Notes: generated from the letters alone by a model not told the origin. A stretch of 64,000 nucleotides of DNA from Protea cynaroides (GCA_028583415.1 CM053275.1:7788708-7852707); one strand, 5' to 3'; positions 23,727-35,625 are shown, counted from the first letter of the stretch. Numbers and translations are program-made.

Positions 23727-24699
23727 AATCATCTATCTTTGTTAAGTCTGATTTTTTTCCAACCATTCTGTTCGTTGGAGGTTTATACTTTATAGATTTT
23801 TCAGACCATTTTTCTGATCTTTGCATTGTAATGGCTAAGTATTGCTTGTTTTACAGTTTCTTGGGTGGGTTCAATAATCGGTATTGGGACTAGTGGAGGG
23901 GCTTGGAGTGGTTCGAGTGTTTCTGTATGTGGTCCAGCAGCTTGGAAGGGTGATCTGCCCCTGGTGGCTTGGAGAATTCGGTAAGCACTATGCTTTTATT
24001 ATTATTATTTTTTTAATGATTAAGTGTTCTTTATTTTTTTTTCTTTTTATTTACTTCATGATTTCTGGTAAGCAGTAAGGTTTCTGTAATGCTTTTGTGA
24101 TTGATTAGGGTGTTAGTTATTTGATAAAATGTGATTGAATTTTTTTCATTTATCTGCTTCTGGATTGAGATGGATGCTCTAAGATAGTCTGTTTTTTTCA
24201 TTGTTTGATTTTATTCTCTTCATTTGCTGTTAAGATGTAGTTTGGACTTCCATGGAAAATCTCTGATGGAATGGACTCTGTTAGACTCTTAGTTCAGGAG
24301 ATTTGTGTACATTTAGAAAAATGGTCTATGGCAGCTCATGAGAATCTGAAAATCTAAAAATTTTAACTCATGAGATTTGTGTATTCCTCTTATTGATAAT
24401 CATTCATGTCTTATACTTGTAAATATTTGGCATTTATATGTTAAAATGTTGAGTTCAGGATAAATCAGGGTAAACCCTATCCTGATTTAGGGTCAATCAG
24501 GGTAAACCCGGCCCGGTCCGGCCCGATCAGGGTAAATCAGGGTAGGGTAGGGTTTGGTAATACCCTGTCAGGGTAGGGTAAGGGTTGAGGTTATGTAATA
24601 CCCTGACAGAGTAGGGTAGGGTTTGGGTTAGCATGAAATTTTTTTGGGTAAGGTAGAGTTTGCAAATACCCAGCCCAACCCGACCCTATTTCACCCCTA
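23024..24699. mobile_element. Non-autonomous hAT element with ATCAAATA target duplication
   Basis: Ends TAGGGGTGAAA / TTTCACCCCTA are exact inverse repeats, flanked by ATCAAATA at 23016-23023 and 24700-24707. Copy A of the segmental duplication has the uninterrupted target (atgatcaattataatg near 7490). Subterminal regions on both sides are packed with ccctg(a)cagggt-like units. The interior holds a (TA)n run (23214-23301), tandemly duplicated 5'-leader-like sequence with (CT)n and (TTC)n runs (23340-23725), and an exon-like stretch (about 23850-23970) ending at a gtaagc donor. No transposase is recognised, so the interior may be captured gene-leader sequence. Confidence 0.82.
23214..23301. 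repeat. (TA)n microsatellite
   Basis: About 43 uninterrupted TA repeats inside the hAT element. Confidence 0.97.
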
Positions 24700-24934
24700 A
24701 TCAAATATAATGAATTTCGTTGATCCCTGGAGAACCACATGTAATCTTTGTGTTTGGGCATTCCCCTCTTCTTCTAATATATATTTTTTCTCTTCTGTAT
24801 GAGGTCTTATAGATCTTTTTGTCGCATTGTTCATTTAGTTGAATAAATAAGTTGAACTAGAAACTGTGATATATATAGAAGGCTTACAATCTACTGGAAA
24901 AGTTAAAAGCAGATGTCTATACAAGAGAGGGTTA

Positions 24935-25577
24935 TTAGGGCTGCAAGTTTGGCTTTCGACAACTAGAGTCTGATGCTAACCCTCCTGAATTCTGGCAGGG
25001 TTAAACCCGCCTTGAACCTTAACAAGGCTGGGTTAGGGTCCAAATTTCATCAAAACTTGACAGGATTGGATTGGATCTGGGTTGAAGCCTCAAGTTGAGC
25101 CCGGTCCAGCCTCAAGCTATGGTATGTATAAGTTCCTCATGACAAAAACGTACATGTTTTCATCACACCACGGGGAGCCAAGGCAAGGCCAATGCACCAT
25201 GACCCTGGCGCCTAGGTGTCACCGATGCCAAGGAACCCGAAGCCAGCAATATATTGCAGGTATATTTGCTATATCCCACATATTTTTTAATATCTTAGAT
25301 ATGTTTTTCACTATGAGAGGCATATTTCCTCGATCATCTAAAACTCCTAATTATAGGGTATTTGGTTGAATGATGTCTTACAAGAGATCCTGTAGACTAA
25401 TTCTTCAAGGCTAATTAAGGTCAATCCGACACTAAATCAAGGTCACAAGGCCCCGCCGGTCCCGTCAGGGTCAATTATGGTTGCATTGGGTTAAGATTGG
25501 GCTAGACCTGAGCTAAATTTAAGGCACTCAGGTAAGATTAGGGTTTTAAAAAACCATTCCCAACCCAGTCTTGTGGC
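24935..25577. mobile_element. Decayed hAT-like element of the same family
   Basis: It begins TAGGGCTGCAAG and contains ctggcagggttaaaccc, aacaaggctgggttagggt and, near the right side, gattagggtttt and cccaaccca, the same vocabulary as the elements at 23024 and 32212. The right end is blurred (cttgtggca). Comparison with copy A shows that the whole stretch is absent from the duplicate, supporting an insertion. Confidence 0.6.
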
Positions 25578-26693
25578 AGAGAATCTGTCAAACAGTGAGG
25601 GTGTCAATCCGGTTGGATCAATTGGTTTTTCAGTCAGGTGAAGCTATGACACTCAGCTATTTAGGCCCAGCCCAAAACTGATCGATTAAAAAAATGGGTC
25701 TCTAAGATCAAAACCGAGCCCAATAACTAATTGGGTGGATCGATCTTGGCTCTTAACAGGTTTGATTTATTGGGTTACAATTCAGATGAACACGGTCGGG
25801 TCTGGGACCAATTTTCAGGTATGAAAATTCTCCATATTATCAAACATTCAATGATAAAACAATGTACCATCAAGCATATGGTAAGTGGAAATCTACTATA
25901 TAAGGCTATCTTTGGTATAGTTTATATTTATGTTTATGAGTTATTTATAATAAATCATTTATGAATTATAAATAATAATCGATAACACACATTGCTACAT
26001 CTAAGGAACTTCAAATACATCAAGAAAGTTGGTGGGCTGACTTGTGCGACTGGTTATTTTACTTAAGATTGTAGACGCCTCCAGTGGTGTAATATGGGTA
26101 ATGCAAGATGAACAACCTTGCAGGCTCTTCCAGTAGACATTCCACTCACATATTGGAAGTTCTTTTATAGAGGAGAGAATCCTCTTGGACATACTTGTCC
26201 AAATGAGCTCAAGAGATGTCTCTCGTGAGAGAGAGAGAGAGAGAGTGAGAAAAAAGTTTAGTAATCGGGGCAAGTTGATCTGGGTTTTAATCGTTCAGTT
26301 CAATTTAGAGACATGATGCAAGCCAAGAATTGACACCCTATCTCTCGATAAGTTGTCGTCCCGTTGACCGGTTAACATCCACTTCTTCCATGTGCTAGTA
26401 GCTAGCCATGCACACAGATTAGAATTTGGCATTACATGTGGGAGATAAAACCAAACATTATTAGGAAGGTGTTTATCATCATTTCATTTTAAAATCATTT
26501 AAAATACAACGAAATCTCGTCCATAAAAAATAGCAGTTTTTGCCTAGTATTTTGATCCAGTATTATCAACAGTAACAGAAAAGAGTCTCATCTAGTGCCC
26601 ATTCATTCCATCAACAGTAACAGAAAGCAGCTCTTCTCTCTCCCTATACATTTTTGTCTGATCGATTGTCAGAACTTTATCCGGGTTCAAATC

Positions 26694-26842
26694 GCAACCA
26701 AATCCTCTCCTGCGGTCCTACCGCCTGCCAAGGGTCGGATTTCAGCCGGCCCACCTCCCAATGTATTGGCAGGCGGTCAAACCGAACCCCGGCCCTTGGA
26801 TCTGCGGCAGGAACCTCCTGCCGCAGGAGACGATTTGGATCC
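26694..26842. mobile_element. Short palindromic element (149 bp) with exact 9-bp duplication GTTCAAATC
   Basis: GTTCAAATC flanks it at 26685-26693 and 26843-26851. Arms are inverse repeats: caaccaaatcctctcctgcgg on the left, ccgcaggagacgatttggatcc on the right, with further pairing through ccgcctgccaa / ttggcaggcgg inside. Ends and duplication length fit the family at 27591, 33114, 49383 and 53801, although its internal arm sequence differs and lacks the G-box. Confidence 0.75.
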
Positions 26843-27590
26843 GTTCAAATCCTAGTGGAAGGTCCATTAGAGATAATAAAAAAAAATTATTGAAAAAAGA
26901 ACATTATGTTTCTTTTGTCCCTTTTACATGATGGGAAAATAGAGAAATGATTGATTTATTTAAGATAATAATGTATTTACAAAATACCATTTGAATTCAT
27001 CTATTTCATTAGATCCGGGATGTGATATAGTTTCGAAGTTCCGTCTTCTGTTTCTTATAAAAAGAGAGATAAAAGGAGGTTGTTGCATCCTCGATGATCG
27101 TTCTTACTCATTAATGCACCATTATTTCGTACCTCACGAGCTAATGGGGTTCTTGTAAGCATTTTAATCTATGTTAAGATTTTCCCATGAAACGTAACGA
27201 TCCATATCCAGCACCATAAAATACAATGGAACTTTAAAGAGATGATTAAAAGTGACATACATGATCATTGAAGATTGGTTTCCGTCTGAATTTCAGAGTA
27301 AAAAGAGATATCGACTGTGATTGTAAGAACCCTAATCATGATATATATAATACCATCCCAAATTCTGAACCATTCTCATAATGAACCAGGTTGATTTATC
27401 TCTAATCCAGGATGAACCAAGCCAAAACCATTCATTGGTAATTGGATTCCCACTAAATATCTGATTTAGTAATTGATCAAAACCACTAATATAGAATCTT
27501 ACAGTTCTCCCTACCAAGTAAGAAAGAGAAGTACTTCATGGATTTGTTGCGTTGGATTTTAAGGTCAAGTACAATTTATTGTTGTGTATC

Positions 27591-27834
27591 TAGGATCCAC
27601 ATCCTCTCCTCCCAGTGGTCTGGGAGGACAGTGGCAACCTATCCCGGATGGTTGCCACGTGGCTCTTGGTGAATCCGAGACCCACGTTCGAGCCGACACC
27701 CAGCTGACAAGTCAAGCCAATAGAGGGTGTCGGCTCGAACGTGGGCCTCGGATTCACCGAGAGCCACGTGGCAACCATCCGGGATAAGTTACCACTGTCC
27801 TCCAAGAACCACTGGGAGGAGACAATGTAAATCC
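27591..27834. mobile_element. Palindromic element (244 bp) inserted in the repeat unit, TGTGTATC duplication
   Basis: TGTGTATC flanks it at 27583-27590 and 27835-27842 (8 of 9 bases if extended). The element reads aggatccacatcctctcc at the left and ggaggagacaatgtaaatcc at the right. Arms pair over almost the full length, including ggttgccacgtggctc and gagccacgtggcaacc, so each arm carries a CACGTG core. Copy A (about 8240) and other tandem units (28570, 28870, 29190) have the undisturbed tgttgtgta(t)(c)ca site. Confidence 0.85.
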
Positions 27835-29294
27835 TGTGTATCCACCTTGTTTGGTAAGTTAATTATATAATCGAAGAGAATAATATGTTATTTTAGTAAC
27901 CTCTAGTATTTATTGAGGATTTTAACCCTTATTTATACCGGAAGATTTACTGAACAAGTTCTCATGGTTTTTCTCTTTCACTTTCCTACAAGAAGAGAGA
28001 TAAAGGGAGGTCTTTGCATCAGCCCAGTGATCTTTCAAATCTGTGAGGGCACCATTGTTTTGTACCCACCGCAATCTAATGGTGTTCTCCATACCAAGGG
28101 AAGAAAGAGAAGTACTTCATTGATTTATTGTGTTGGGTTTTGGAGGTTGGAGTACATTTTATTGTTGTGTATCTACCTAGTTTGGTGAGTTAATTCTATT
28201 TTATTGTTGTGTATCTACCTAGTTTGGTGAGTTAATTCTATAACCGAAAGAGGGTTTATTATTCTTGATGTTTTGGTAACCTCTATTATTTATTAAAGAG
28301 AATTTTAACCCATTATTTATACTGGAAGATTTACTGATCGAACAAGATCTTGTGGTTTTTCTCCTTCACTTTCCCACAAAAAGAGAGATAAAGGGAGGTC
28401 ATCATGTACGGGCCGGTGATCCTTCTTATCCGTGAGTGCACCATTGTTTTGTACCCACTGCAATCTAATGGTGTTCCCCCTATCAAGGGAAGAAAGAGAA
28501 GTACTTCATGGATTTATTGTGTTGGGTTTTGAGGTTAGAGTACATTTTATTGTTGTGCATCCACCTAGTTTGGTGAGTTAATTCTATAATCAAAAGAGGG
28601 TTTATTGTTCTTGATGTTTTAGTAACCTCGATTATTCATATTGGAAGATTTACCGAACAAGATCTCATGATTTTTCTTTTTCACTTTCCTATAAAAAGAG
28701 AGATAAAGGGAGGTCATCGCGTACGGGCTGTGATCTTTCTTATCTGCGAGTGCACCATTGTTTTCTACTCACTGCAATCTAATGGTGTTCTCCCTATCAA
28801 AGGAGGAAAGAGAAGCACTTCATGGATTTATTTTGTTGGTTTTTGAGGTTAGTTTACATTTTATTGTTGTGTATCCACTTAGTTTGGTGAGGTAATTATA
28901 TAATCGAAAGTGGGTTTATTATTCTTGATGTTTTAATAACCTCTAGTATTTCTTATATAAGGAGGATTTTAACCCATATTTATACTCGAAGATTTATTGA
29001 ACAAGATCTCATGGTTTTTCTCTTTCACTTTCCTATAAAAAGAGAGATAAAAGGAGGTCGTCGCATACGGGCCGGTGATCTTTCTTATCCGTGAATGCAC
29101 CATTGTTTTGTACCCATTGTAATCCAATTGTGTACTCCCAATCAAGGGAAGAAAGAGAAATACTTCATGGATTTAATTGTTGTGTATACACCTAGTTTAA
29201 TTGGTGAGTGAGTTAATTCTATAATCGAAAGAGGGTTTATTATTCTTGATGTTTTAGTAACCTCTAGTATTTATTTATTAAGGAGGACATTTAT

Positions 29295-31530
29295 TGTCAC
29301 ACCCCAATTTCGACTGAACCAGAAGTGTGAGTGAACCGTCTCCAAACCATGACTCACACCAAGATCTCAATAGACTGTGTCAACAAACCATTCCAAGAAA
29401 ACCAACCATAATCAGAGAATAATAAATAGCAGCGAATTTAAATAAATAAATTAACTGAGTTTTCTATTTGTAATTAAATAATTATCCAGTTATGCCATCA
29501 TCCACAATCATAAATAATAATTTATTACATTGTCTATATCCAACTGAAAGAGAAAAAAATTAAATAAATAATTCCTAAAGGAACACACAGAAAGAGCACT
29601 CGCATGAGGCGTCATGCTCGTCCTCTACTACCTGTGTGTCAATAGCAGCTACTGTCCCGTACGCTGGGACAGTCATAAAGTCTTCAACCGTATAACCTGC
29701 ATTAAGATCTAAAAAGGAGAATATATATATTCGGGTGAGCTCACAACTTAGCTCAGTAAAGCACAAGACCAATGCAACATACGAAATGCATGAAATAACA
29801 TAACAATTGGGTTAAGTATAACTTGCAAAATGCTATGGTAAGATTTGGCGACCACCGCACCTCCATGCACGAGAGTGTGAGCACACCCAACAGTCAGGCT
29901 CCGATCCACACTACTGTTGTTGCCCCATATCACTCACTCCGGTATAAAGATAGAGCTAGAGTCTGGCGGGCAAGCTGAGCCACAATCCCACGTCCTCCCC
30001 CTGATACCATACACCGCACCAACAACTAAACCCCTGTTGGCAAGGGCTTGCAAGTGGGTTCTGTTTCTAACCAGTCCTATATGCCATCACAGTATCTATG
30101 ACCCTATCCAAGCACATCCTTGCGACATAGAGATAGGGCTCGAGTCTGGTGGGCAGACGGCGCCACAATCCCACGTCCTCCCCCTGATACCCTATTCACA
30201 CCAAGCTCGCTAAGGTAGACGGCGATACGAAAAGGTGTTAGTGTGAGGATATTTCCAAGGCTCCACTCCCCTTCACATTCCACGACTAACGAAAAACATT
30301 CACATGCCTAAACAAACAACATCCTAGCATACGAATATGTATGAACAGGTAATAAAAATTTAAATAACTAGATGGCATGTAAAATGCACAAACAACAAAC
30401 AATAATCACATAAACAGATATGATCACAACGATTTTAGTTACTTAGGGTTTGGGATTTTGTCCCTTACCTGACACGTGATAACAAATCCGCTCTGCGTCA
30501 TAAAGTCCACTCACACTATCTACAGGTCATACATGATCATACTTATAGGTTAGAATTAAATTATTAGAGTTACAATTGGTTAGAACCAAGTCTGGCCAAC
30601 AACCAGGCTTCAGTAAGCATACCGGTTGCAGTACTGGTCTCAGTATAGTGAGACCGGAATGTGCTGCGGTATATACCGGTCTCGATACCGGTCTTAGTAC
30701 TGATCTCAGTACCGGTCTCAGTACACTGCAACCGGTATGTGCCTGCAGTATATATCGCAGGACCATATATACCGCAGGACTTATTGTCCAGCCGGTATGC
30801 CCAGCGGTATGGGTCCGAGAGTCCAATCTCGGACCTCCCTCTCCCGTCGATCATCGGCTTAGTGTTTTAGGGGTCTTCCTAAACCATTCTAAGGTCAAAA
30901 TACTTGTTTAATCGTCTAGGTTTCGACTATTTTGTCGCATCCTTCTCAGATTGGATCTCAATGAGAACTAGGGTTTTGGGGTTCTAGGATTTTAGATCGT
31001 TACGCCGTTTCACGACTTCGATCCGAAATCCTAACATCAATATAGAGGTTGAGCACTTACCGATGTTTGTTGAATGGCGGTGCTCTAATCCAACAGAAAA
31101 ATCCCCCTTCTTGCACAATCTCCTTCCTCCTTGCTCCTTCTGAGATCTCTTCTAGACGGTCTAGGGTTTGAGAATGTTTGGAAAGGATCTAAGGAGAAGG
31201 AATGATGTGTATATATATAATGGGAGACCGTTCTAGGAAGGTCTCCTACGTCTAAAAGGTTTTCTAAACTCGATTCAGAGTGTGAGACCCACTGGAGTCC
31301 GTCTCCACTCGAGAAATACATACCGGTCGCACATACCGGTCTCACTCTGAGTGACAGAGTGAGACCAGTACTGAGACCGGTATGTAAAAATTGCAATTTT
31401 ACACATCATTTCTCAAACCGGGATATCGTGGTTCGTCACCGGGCCTCGTCTTCTGGTTCGGTTATGATTGGGAGACCTGTCACAATGTAAACCATGAGTT
31501 ATACCGGATTTTCAGAGTACGGTTCTTACA
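29295..31530 (-). mobile_element. Solo LTR (2236 bp), minus orientation, TTTAT target duplication
   Basis: Read on the minus strand it starts TGTAAGAACCG and ends GGGGTGTGACA. TTTAT flanks it exactly at 29290-29294 and 31531-31535, and the surrounding tandem-repeat unit is continuous across the junction. It belongs to the same family as 36178-38502. Both have a TATA region, aaccctag(a)-type leader, repeated ca(t)caggggaagtg(g)gat-type units, and a closing open frame ending C-E-C-x-x-C. Blocks at 30580-30800 and 31310-31385 are packed with accggtctcagtac variants. No internal retroelement sequence or second LTR is attached. Confidence 0.85.
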
Positions 31531-32211
31531 TTTATACTGGAAGATTTAGTTCTCGTGGTTTTTCTCTTTCACTTTCCTACAGAAAAGAGAGATAAAGGGA
31601 GGTCGCTGCTTACAGGTCGGTGATCTTTCTTATCCGTGCAAGCACCATTGTTTTGTACCCATTGCAATCTAACGGTGTTCTCCCTATCAAGGGATGAAAG
31701 AAAAGTATTTCATGGATTTATTGTGATGGGTTTTGAGGTTAGCGTACAATTTATTGTTGTGTAGCCACCTAGTTTTGTAAGTTAATTCTATAATCGAAAG
31801 AGAGTTTATTATTCTTGATGTTTTACAAGCCTCTAGTATCTATTAATGAGGATTTTAACTCATTATTTATACTGAAAGAATTACTAAACAAGATCTCGTG
31901 GTTTTTCTCTTTCACTTACCCATAAAAAGAGAGATAAACTGAGATCGTTGCATACAGGCCGGTGATATTACTTATCTGTGAATGCACCATTGTTTTGTAT
32001 CCACTGCAATCTAATGGTGTTCTCCCTATCGAGGGAAGAAAGAGAAATACTTCATGGATTTATTGTGTTGGGTTTTGAGGTTAGAGTGCAATTTATTATT
32101 GTGTATTCGCCTAGATTGGTGAGTTATTTCTATAATCGAAAGAGGATTTATTATTCTTGATGTTTTACTAACCTATAGTATTGATTAAGAAGGATTTTAA
32201 CCCATTATTTA

Positions 32212-32796
32212 TAGGGGTGTAAGTTTTACCCTGACAACCCGAACCCGCTCAGGCCCGCCCTGAACCCTGGCAGGGTTGAATCCGACCTGAACCCTGACAG
32301 GGCAGGGTTAGGGTTCAATTTTATATGAACCCTGGTAGGGTTGGGCTGGGTTAGGGTTGAACCCGGCCCAACCCGACCCTGTATATATTTGAATATATTT
32401 ATAAAGATATGTATGATTTGTATTTGTTCCTTGTTAAACACTTAAACTGATTTGGTTTGTATTTGTTAGGTTCTTAAAAGAATATCATAGGTTGCTTGTA
32501 TTTGTCATATGTTTTAAGTTGTAATTGTTATTTGATAATTTTTTGTATGTTTAGGGTCAATCAGGGTCAATCTAACCCTAAATCAAGGTTAATCAGGGTT
32601 GACTCGGCCCAACCCAGCCCTGTCAGGGTCAATCAGGGCAGGTTAGGGTTAGGACCAATCCTGTCAGGGTCAGGGTTAGGGTTGTACATTTCCTGACCCT
32701 GGCAGGGTTGGGATGGGTTAGGGTTAAGTTTCAATAGTCAGGGTTGGGGTTAGGGTTTTGAAAAATCCGGCCCAACCCGGCCCTGTTGCAGCCCTA
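32212..32796. mobile_element. Short hAT element (585 bp), ATTATTTA target duplication
   Basis: The left end TAGGGGTGTAAG and right end TTGCAGCCCTA are imperfect inverse repeats, flanked exactly by ATTATTTA at 32204-32211 and 32797-32804. The target is the acccattatttat(a)c phrase present in neighbouring tandem units. The element is almost wholly built from ccctg(g)cagggtt units in both directions around an AT-rich centre (32380-32550). No coding capacity. Confidence 0.85.
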
Positions 32797-33113
32797 ATTA
32801 TTTATACTGAAAATTTTACTGAACAAGATCTCATACGTTTTCTCACTTTGGAATGATTTTCTACGTTAAAATTTGTGTATTCTTTTGTGGTTGGTTTGAT
32901 TTGCGTATTTGTGGTATTATTTTCCTTTGATATTCGAGACTTTATGTTTTCTATTGATTTGCATACAGTTTGAAAAAGTGTACTCTTCATGTATGCAATT
33001 GCAACTGTCTATTCAAACTATAACTGCCCAAACTTACTACATCTTGCCATCTTGCCTTGGTCTTATCATCTTTAATATATAAATAATTAAAAAAAAGCCT
33101 TTGTCCTATCATC

Positions 33114-33303
33114 GGATCCGCATCCTCTCCTCCTAGAACTGGGAGGACGGAGATGCCCCCATCGGATGACCGACACGTGGATCTTGGGTGAATTTGAGCC
33201 CCACGTCCGAGCTAACACCTAGCAGACAAACTGAGACCCACGTGTCGGTCATCCAACGGAAGCGTCCCTGTCCTCCCAGTGGGAGGAGAGGATTTGAATC
33301 CCA
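33114..33303. mobile_element. Palindromic element (190 bp), TATCATC duplication
   Basis: Starts ggatccgcatcctctcc and ends gggaggagaggatttgaatcc. TATCATC flanks it at 33107-33113 and 33304-33310 (7 of 9 bases if read as a 9-mer). Arms contain gaccgacacgtgg and ccacgtgtcggtc, mirrored G-box cores. It belongs to the family of 27591, 49383 and 53801. Confidence 0.8.
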
Positions 33304-33310
33304 TATCATC

Positions 33311-34175
33311 ACCATTTTATTCAGCTTCTATTTCCATAAATCAATTAGAGGTCCAACATGCAGTTGTCTTTTTCCTAGCCCATTTCTTGGAGGCACATAC
33401 AAAAGCAAAACCATAACCCTGGAGACCCATTCACACCAATTGTTGGGTCTTATTAATGTCATCAACTGACACTATGTTGTGGGCAGGGGGCAAGGCCACC
33501 CCCCCACTGGCACTTAATTAACTCCAATCACTGGATTGGCAATTAGAGTCTCTAATAATTAGAGACGAATTGGACTCCCCGAAGTGAGGGGGGCAGTGGC
33601 AGAGTACATTTTTTTAAGATTATGTGGGTATTTTGGTATAGTGTATTTATATAGATTACTTTATAAATTGATAACGATGAAATTCAATAAAATCAGGAGA
33701 GGTGTGAGGAGTGAGGACGACGAGCTATGATTCTATTATCCATTGACGATAAAATAGTTCACATCTCACCGTAGACATAGGTAGAAAACTGTTCTCATTT
33801 TATGGTGGAAATAGACAGAAAATCTAGCTGAACCACGTAAAGAGAGTAGCTCGCCTTTTTTTTTTTTTTTTTTGTCCTTTTCTGGATCTGTCTCCTTCAT
33901 TGTGCTCGTTGGCCACCTATTGAAAGAACTGTTTGGCTCCCTCTCTCATTGGTGTGCTTTGAAAGTAAAGGAATCTCCAAGCAGCCAACATGGAAAACTC
34001 TCCCCCTTTAAATAAACAGATTTAAAGCACTAAAACTGAAAATAACAGCTCTGAAACAATGACCTACAAACACTTTCACATAAATTTAGAAATTCATACC
34101 ATTGCAGTGTAGCACAACTCTTCCATATAAATAAAAGAGTTTTTAAATATTCAAAAGCAAAACTAAACAGAAACC
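33311..34175. other. Non-coding spacer
   Basis: No gene is seen. A C-rich run (near 33500) and a T-tract (33859-33875) are the only notable items. Confidence 0.5.
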
Positions 34176-34395
34176 TAAAAAAAAATTTCCTCTAACCCCC
34201 AAAAACTATGTCAAATTCGATCTAACCCCTAACAATTTCAAAAGTCTCATCTACCACCCAAAAGCTTCCCGAATGTCTCATCTACCACCCAAAAATTTTT
34301 CACCGTTAGTAAAAGAGACCCGACCCGTTAATAAAGTCCCGTTAATTGCAAATATTAGGACAATATTGCCCTTTTCCCTATAGTAGAAGATGATA
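34176..34395 (+). mobile_element. Probable left terminal region of the autonomous-type MULE
   Basis: The sequence is typical of plant MULE ends: a run of ctaaccccc, then gtctcatctaccacccaaaa twice (34241 and 34274), then cccgttaataaagtcccgttaat and attgcccttttccc. It lies 1.4 kb before the transposase start. I could not find its inverse repeat in the window, so the right end is lost, diverged or removed by the copia element at 44530. Assignment to this transposase is inference. Confidence 0.5.
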
Positions 34396-35149
34396 ATGTC
34401 CCCCAAAGTGAAAACACATTCACTTACCAAAATTTCATCTTCAACAGTAAAAGTAAAAAAGAAAAAATCCTGTTTCGAAACCTTTCTTCCCCGACGACTA
34501 TCAACGGTGGAACCCTCTTATTGACTACAGTGTGCTGCCCTTTTGTAGTCGGCAACGACAACCAGCAGTTTGTGCTTTAACCAGCAGTTAGTTGCGACAG
34601 CTATAATGAACCATCTTCGTCAACGATGGATTCTGCTTCTCTGTAGAAAGGAGAAAAAATCCGCAGAGTCTGCTTTCTTCTCATACGAGGTAGGAAGGAA
34701 GCCCTAGATATTTTAGGGAAAAGATTCGACATCAGACGACGATCGAAAACCCACTATCAGAGATTGCACGAACCTCCATTTGTATATTTTTCCCAATCTT
34801 CAGGTATGAAACTCTAATATAAAATTACCACAGTTAGTTGCCTACAAACATTATATAGTTATGAATTTCTTTAGTTATTCCCTCACAGTGAAGGAGTGGG
34901 TTCAGCCGACAGCCGACAACCAACAGAACTTTTGTCGATTCCTCGACAGTAAGGTTAGTTCATTGTTAATCTGTGGGACTCTGTTTTTTAACCTTTTTAT
35001 GCGTTTCTTATCCATTCTTTATGCATATTATTTGAAATTTTTTCAAATTTCTTTCAATTTTATTCTCTCGACAGTGGTGTTTGTCCCCTTCCCTAATGCT
35101 TCCCTATTTTTTAATCTTAATTTTCATGGAATGGTTCAAATGTTTGGAA

Positions 35150-35625
35150 ACATCACTGTTTGGAAACACACTATTGGGTTGAGAAACATCACTACTTTAC
35201 AAAAATTTGGAAACATCGCACTTTACAAATTTTTAACTTTATTCTCTCGGCGTGGAAGCGAGTGTTGGGGACCAAATCATTCCCCAGCACTACTGTTTGG
35301 AAACATCACTTTTGTAGGGTTGAGAAACATCACTACTTTACAAAAAATTTTGAAACATCGTTACTTTACAAATTTTTAATCTTTATTCTCTCGACAGTGG
35401 TCTGGAAACAGTAGTGTTGGGGACCAAATCATTCCCCAGCACTACTGTTTGGAAACATCACTTTTGTAGGGTTGAGAAACATCACTACTTTACAAAAATT
35501 TTAAAAACATCACTACTTTACAAATTTTTAATCTTTATTCTCTCGACAGTGGTATAGAAATAATAATGTTAGGGACCAAATCATTCCCCAGCACTACTAT
35601 TTGGAAACATCACTACTGTTTAGTT
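35150..35625 (+). repeat. 152-bp tandem repeat, about three copies, upstream of the MULE transposase
   Basis: The phrase accaaatcattccccagcact recurs at 35271, 35423 and 35575, exactly 152 bp apart. Each unit also carries ggaaacatcact, gttgagaaacatcactac and tttattctctcgacagtgg. A partial fourth unit precedes. ORFs across it are repeat translations. Confidence 0.85.

Larger units (their letters stand above)
27040..32203. repeat. Tandem array of 304-387 bp units (about seven, interrupted)
   Basis: The landmark aaagagagataaa recurs at about 27061, 27993, 28380, 28695, 29039, 31584 and 31926. After removing the solo LTR the spacing is 304-387 bp, except for the first interval, which contains the 244-bp palindrome and other sequence. 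Each unit runs through ctttcact(t)tcctataaaa, gtgatctttcttatc, tgcaccattgttttgta, caatctaatggtgttct, gaaagagaagtacttcatgg, attgttgtgtatccacctag and cttgatgttttagtaacctc. No conserved reading frame spans the units. Copy A has only one partial unit, so the array arose after the duplication or was lost from A. Confidence 0.8.
22855..32950. repeat. Segmental duplication, copy B (expanded to about 10 kb)
   Basis: Segments matching copy A (7305-8600) appear in order at about 22855-23023, 24700-24930, 25578-25850, 27400-27590, 27835-27960 and 32805-32945. Between them lie a hAT element, a second hAT-like element, an unrelated block containing a short palindrome (25851-27395), a 244-bp palindrome, a tandem array and a solo LTR, followed by a third hAT element. 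The ends match copy A again (tgtggttggtttgattt(g)(c)gtattt near 32888; same at 8527). Confidence 0.8.

Noticed and set aside
24480..24700. Telomere-like tagggt/agggttaggg runs (also at 32560-32790)
   Set aside because: Units are irregular (gggtcaggg, gggtaaggg), face both directions and are confined between hAT ends with 8-bp duplications, so they are subterminal transposon repeats.
27600..27830. MicroRNA precursor hairpin
   Set aside because: The near-perfect palindrome would fold well, but it belongs to a multi-copy element with target duplications; siRNA is more likely than a dedicated miRNA gene.
30527..30911. ORFs on both strands rich in Thr/Gly/Val repeats
   Set aside because: They translate the accggtctcagtac iterations of the solo LTR in several frames at once.
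27040..32203. Array read as CRISPR-like or as a repeated gene cluster
   Set aside because: Units are 300+ bp, head-to-tail and without spacers, in plant DNA; no frame is conserved across units.
34861..35379. 172-codon plus-strand ORF upstream of the MULE transposase
   Set aside because: Most of it translates the 152-bp tandem repeats (repeated FGNIT and HHYFTK phrases), with no domain.
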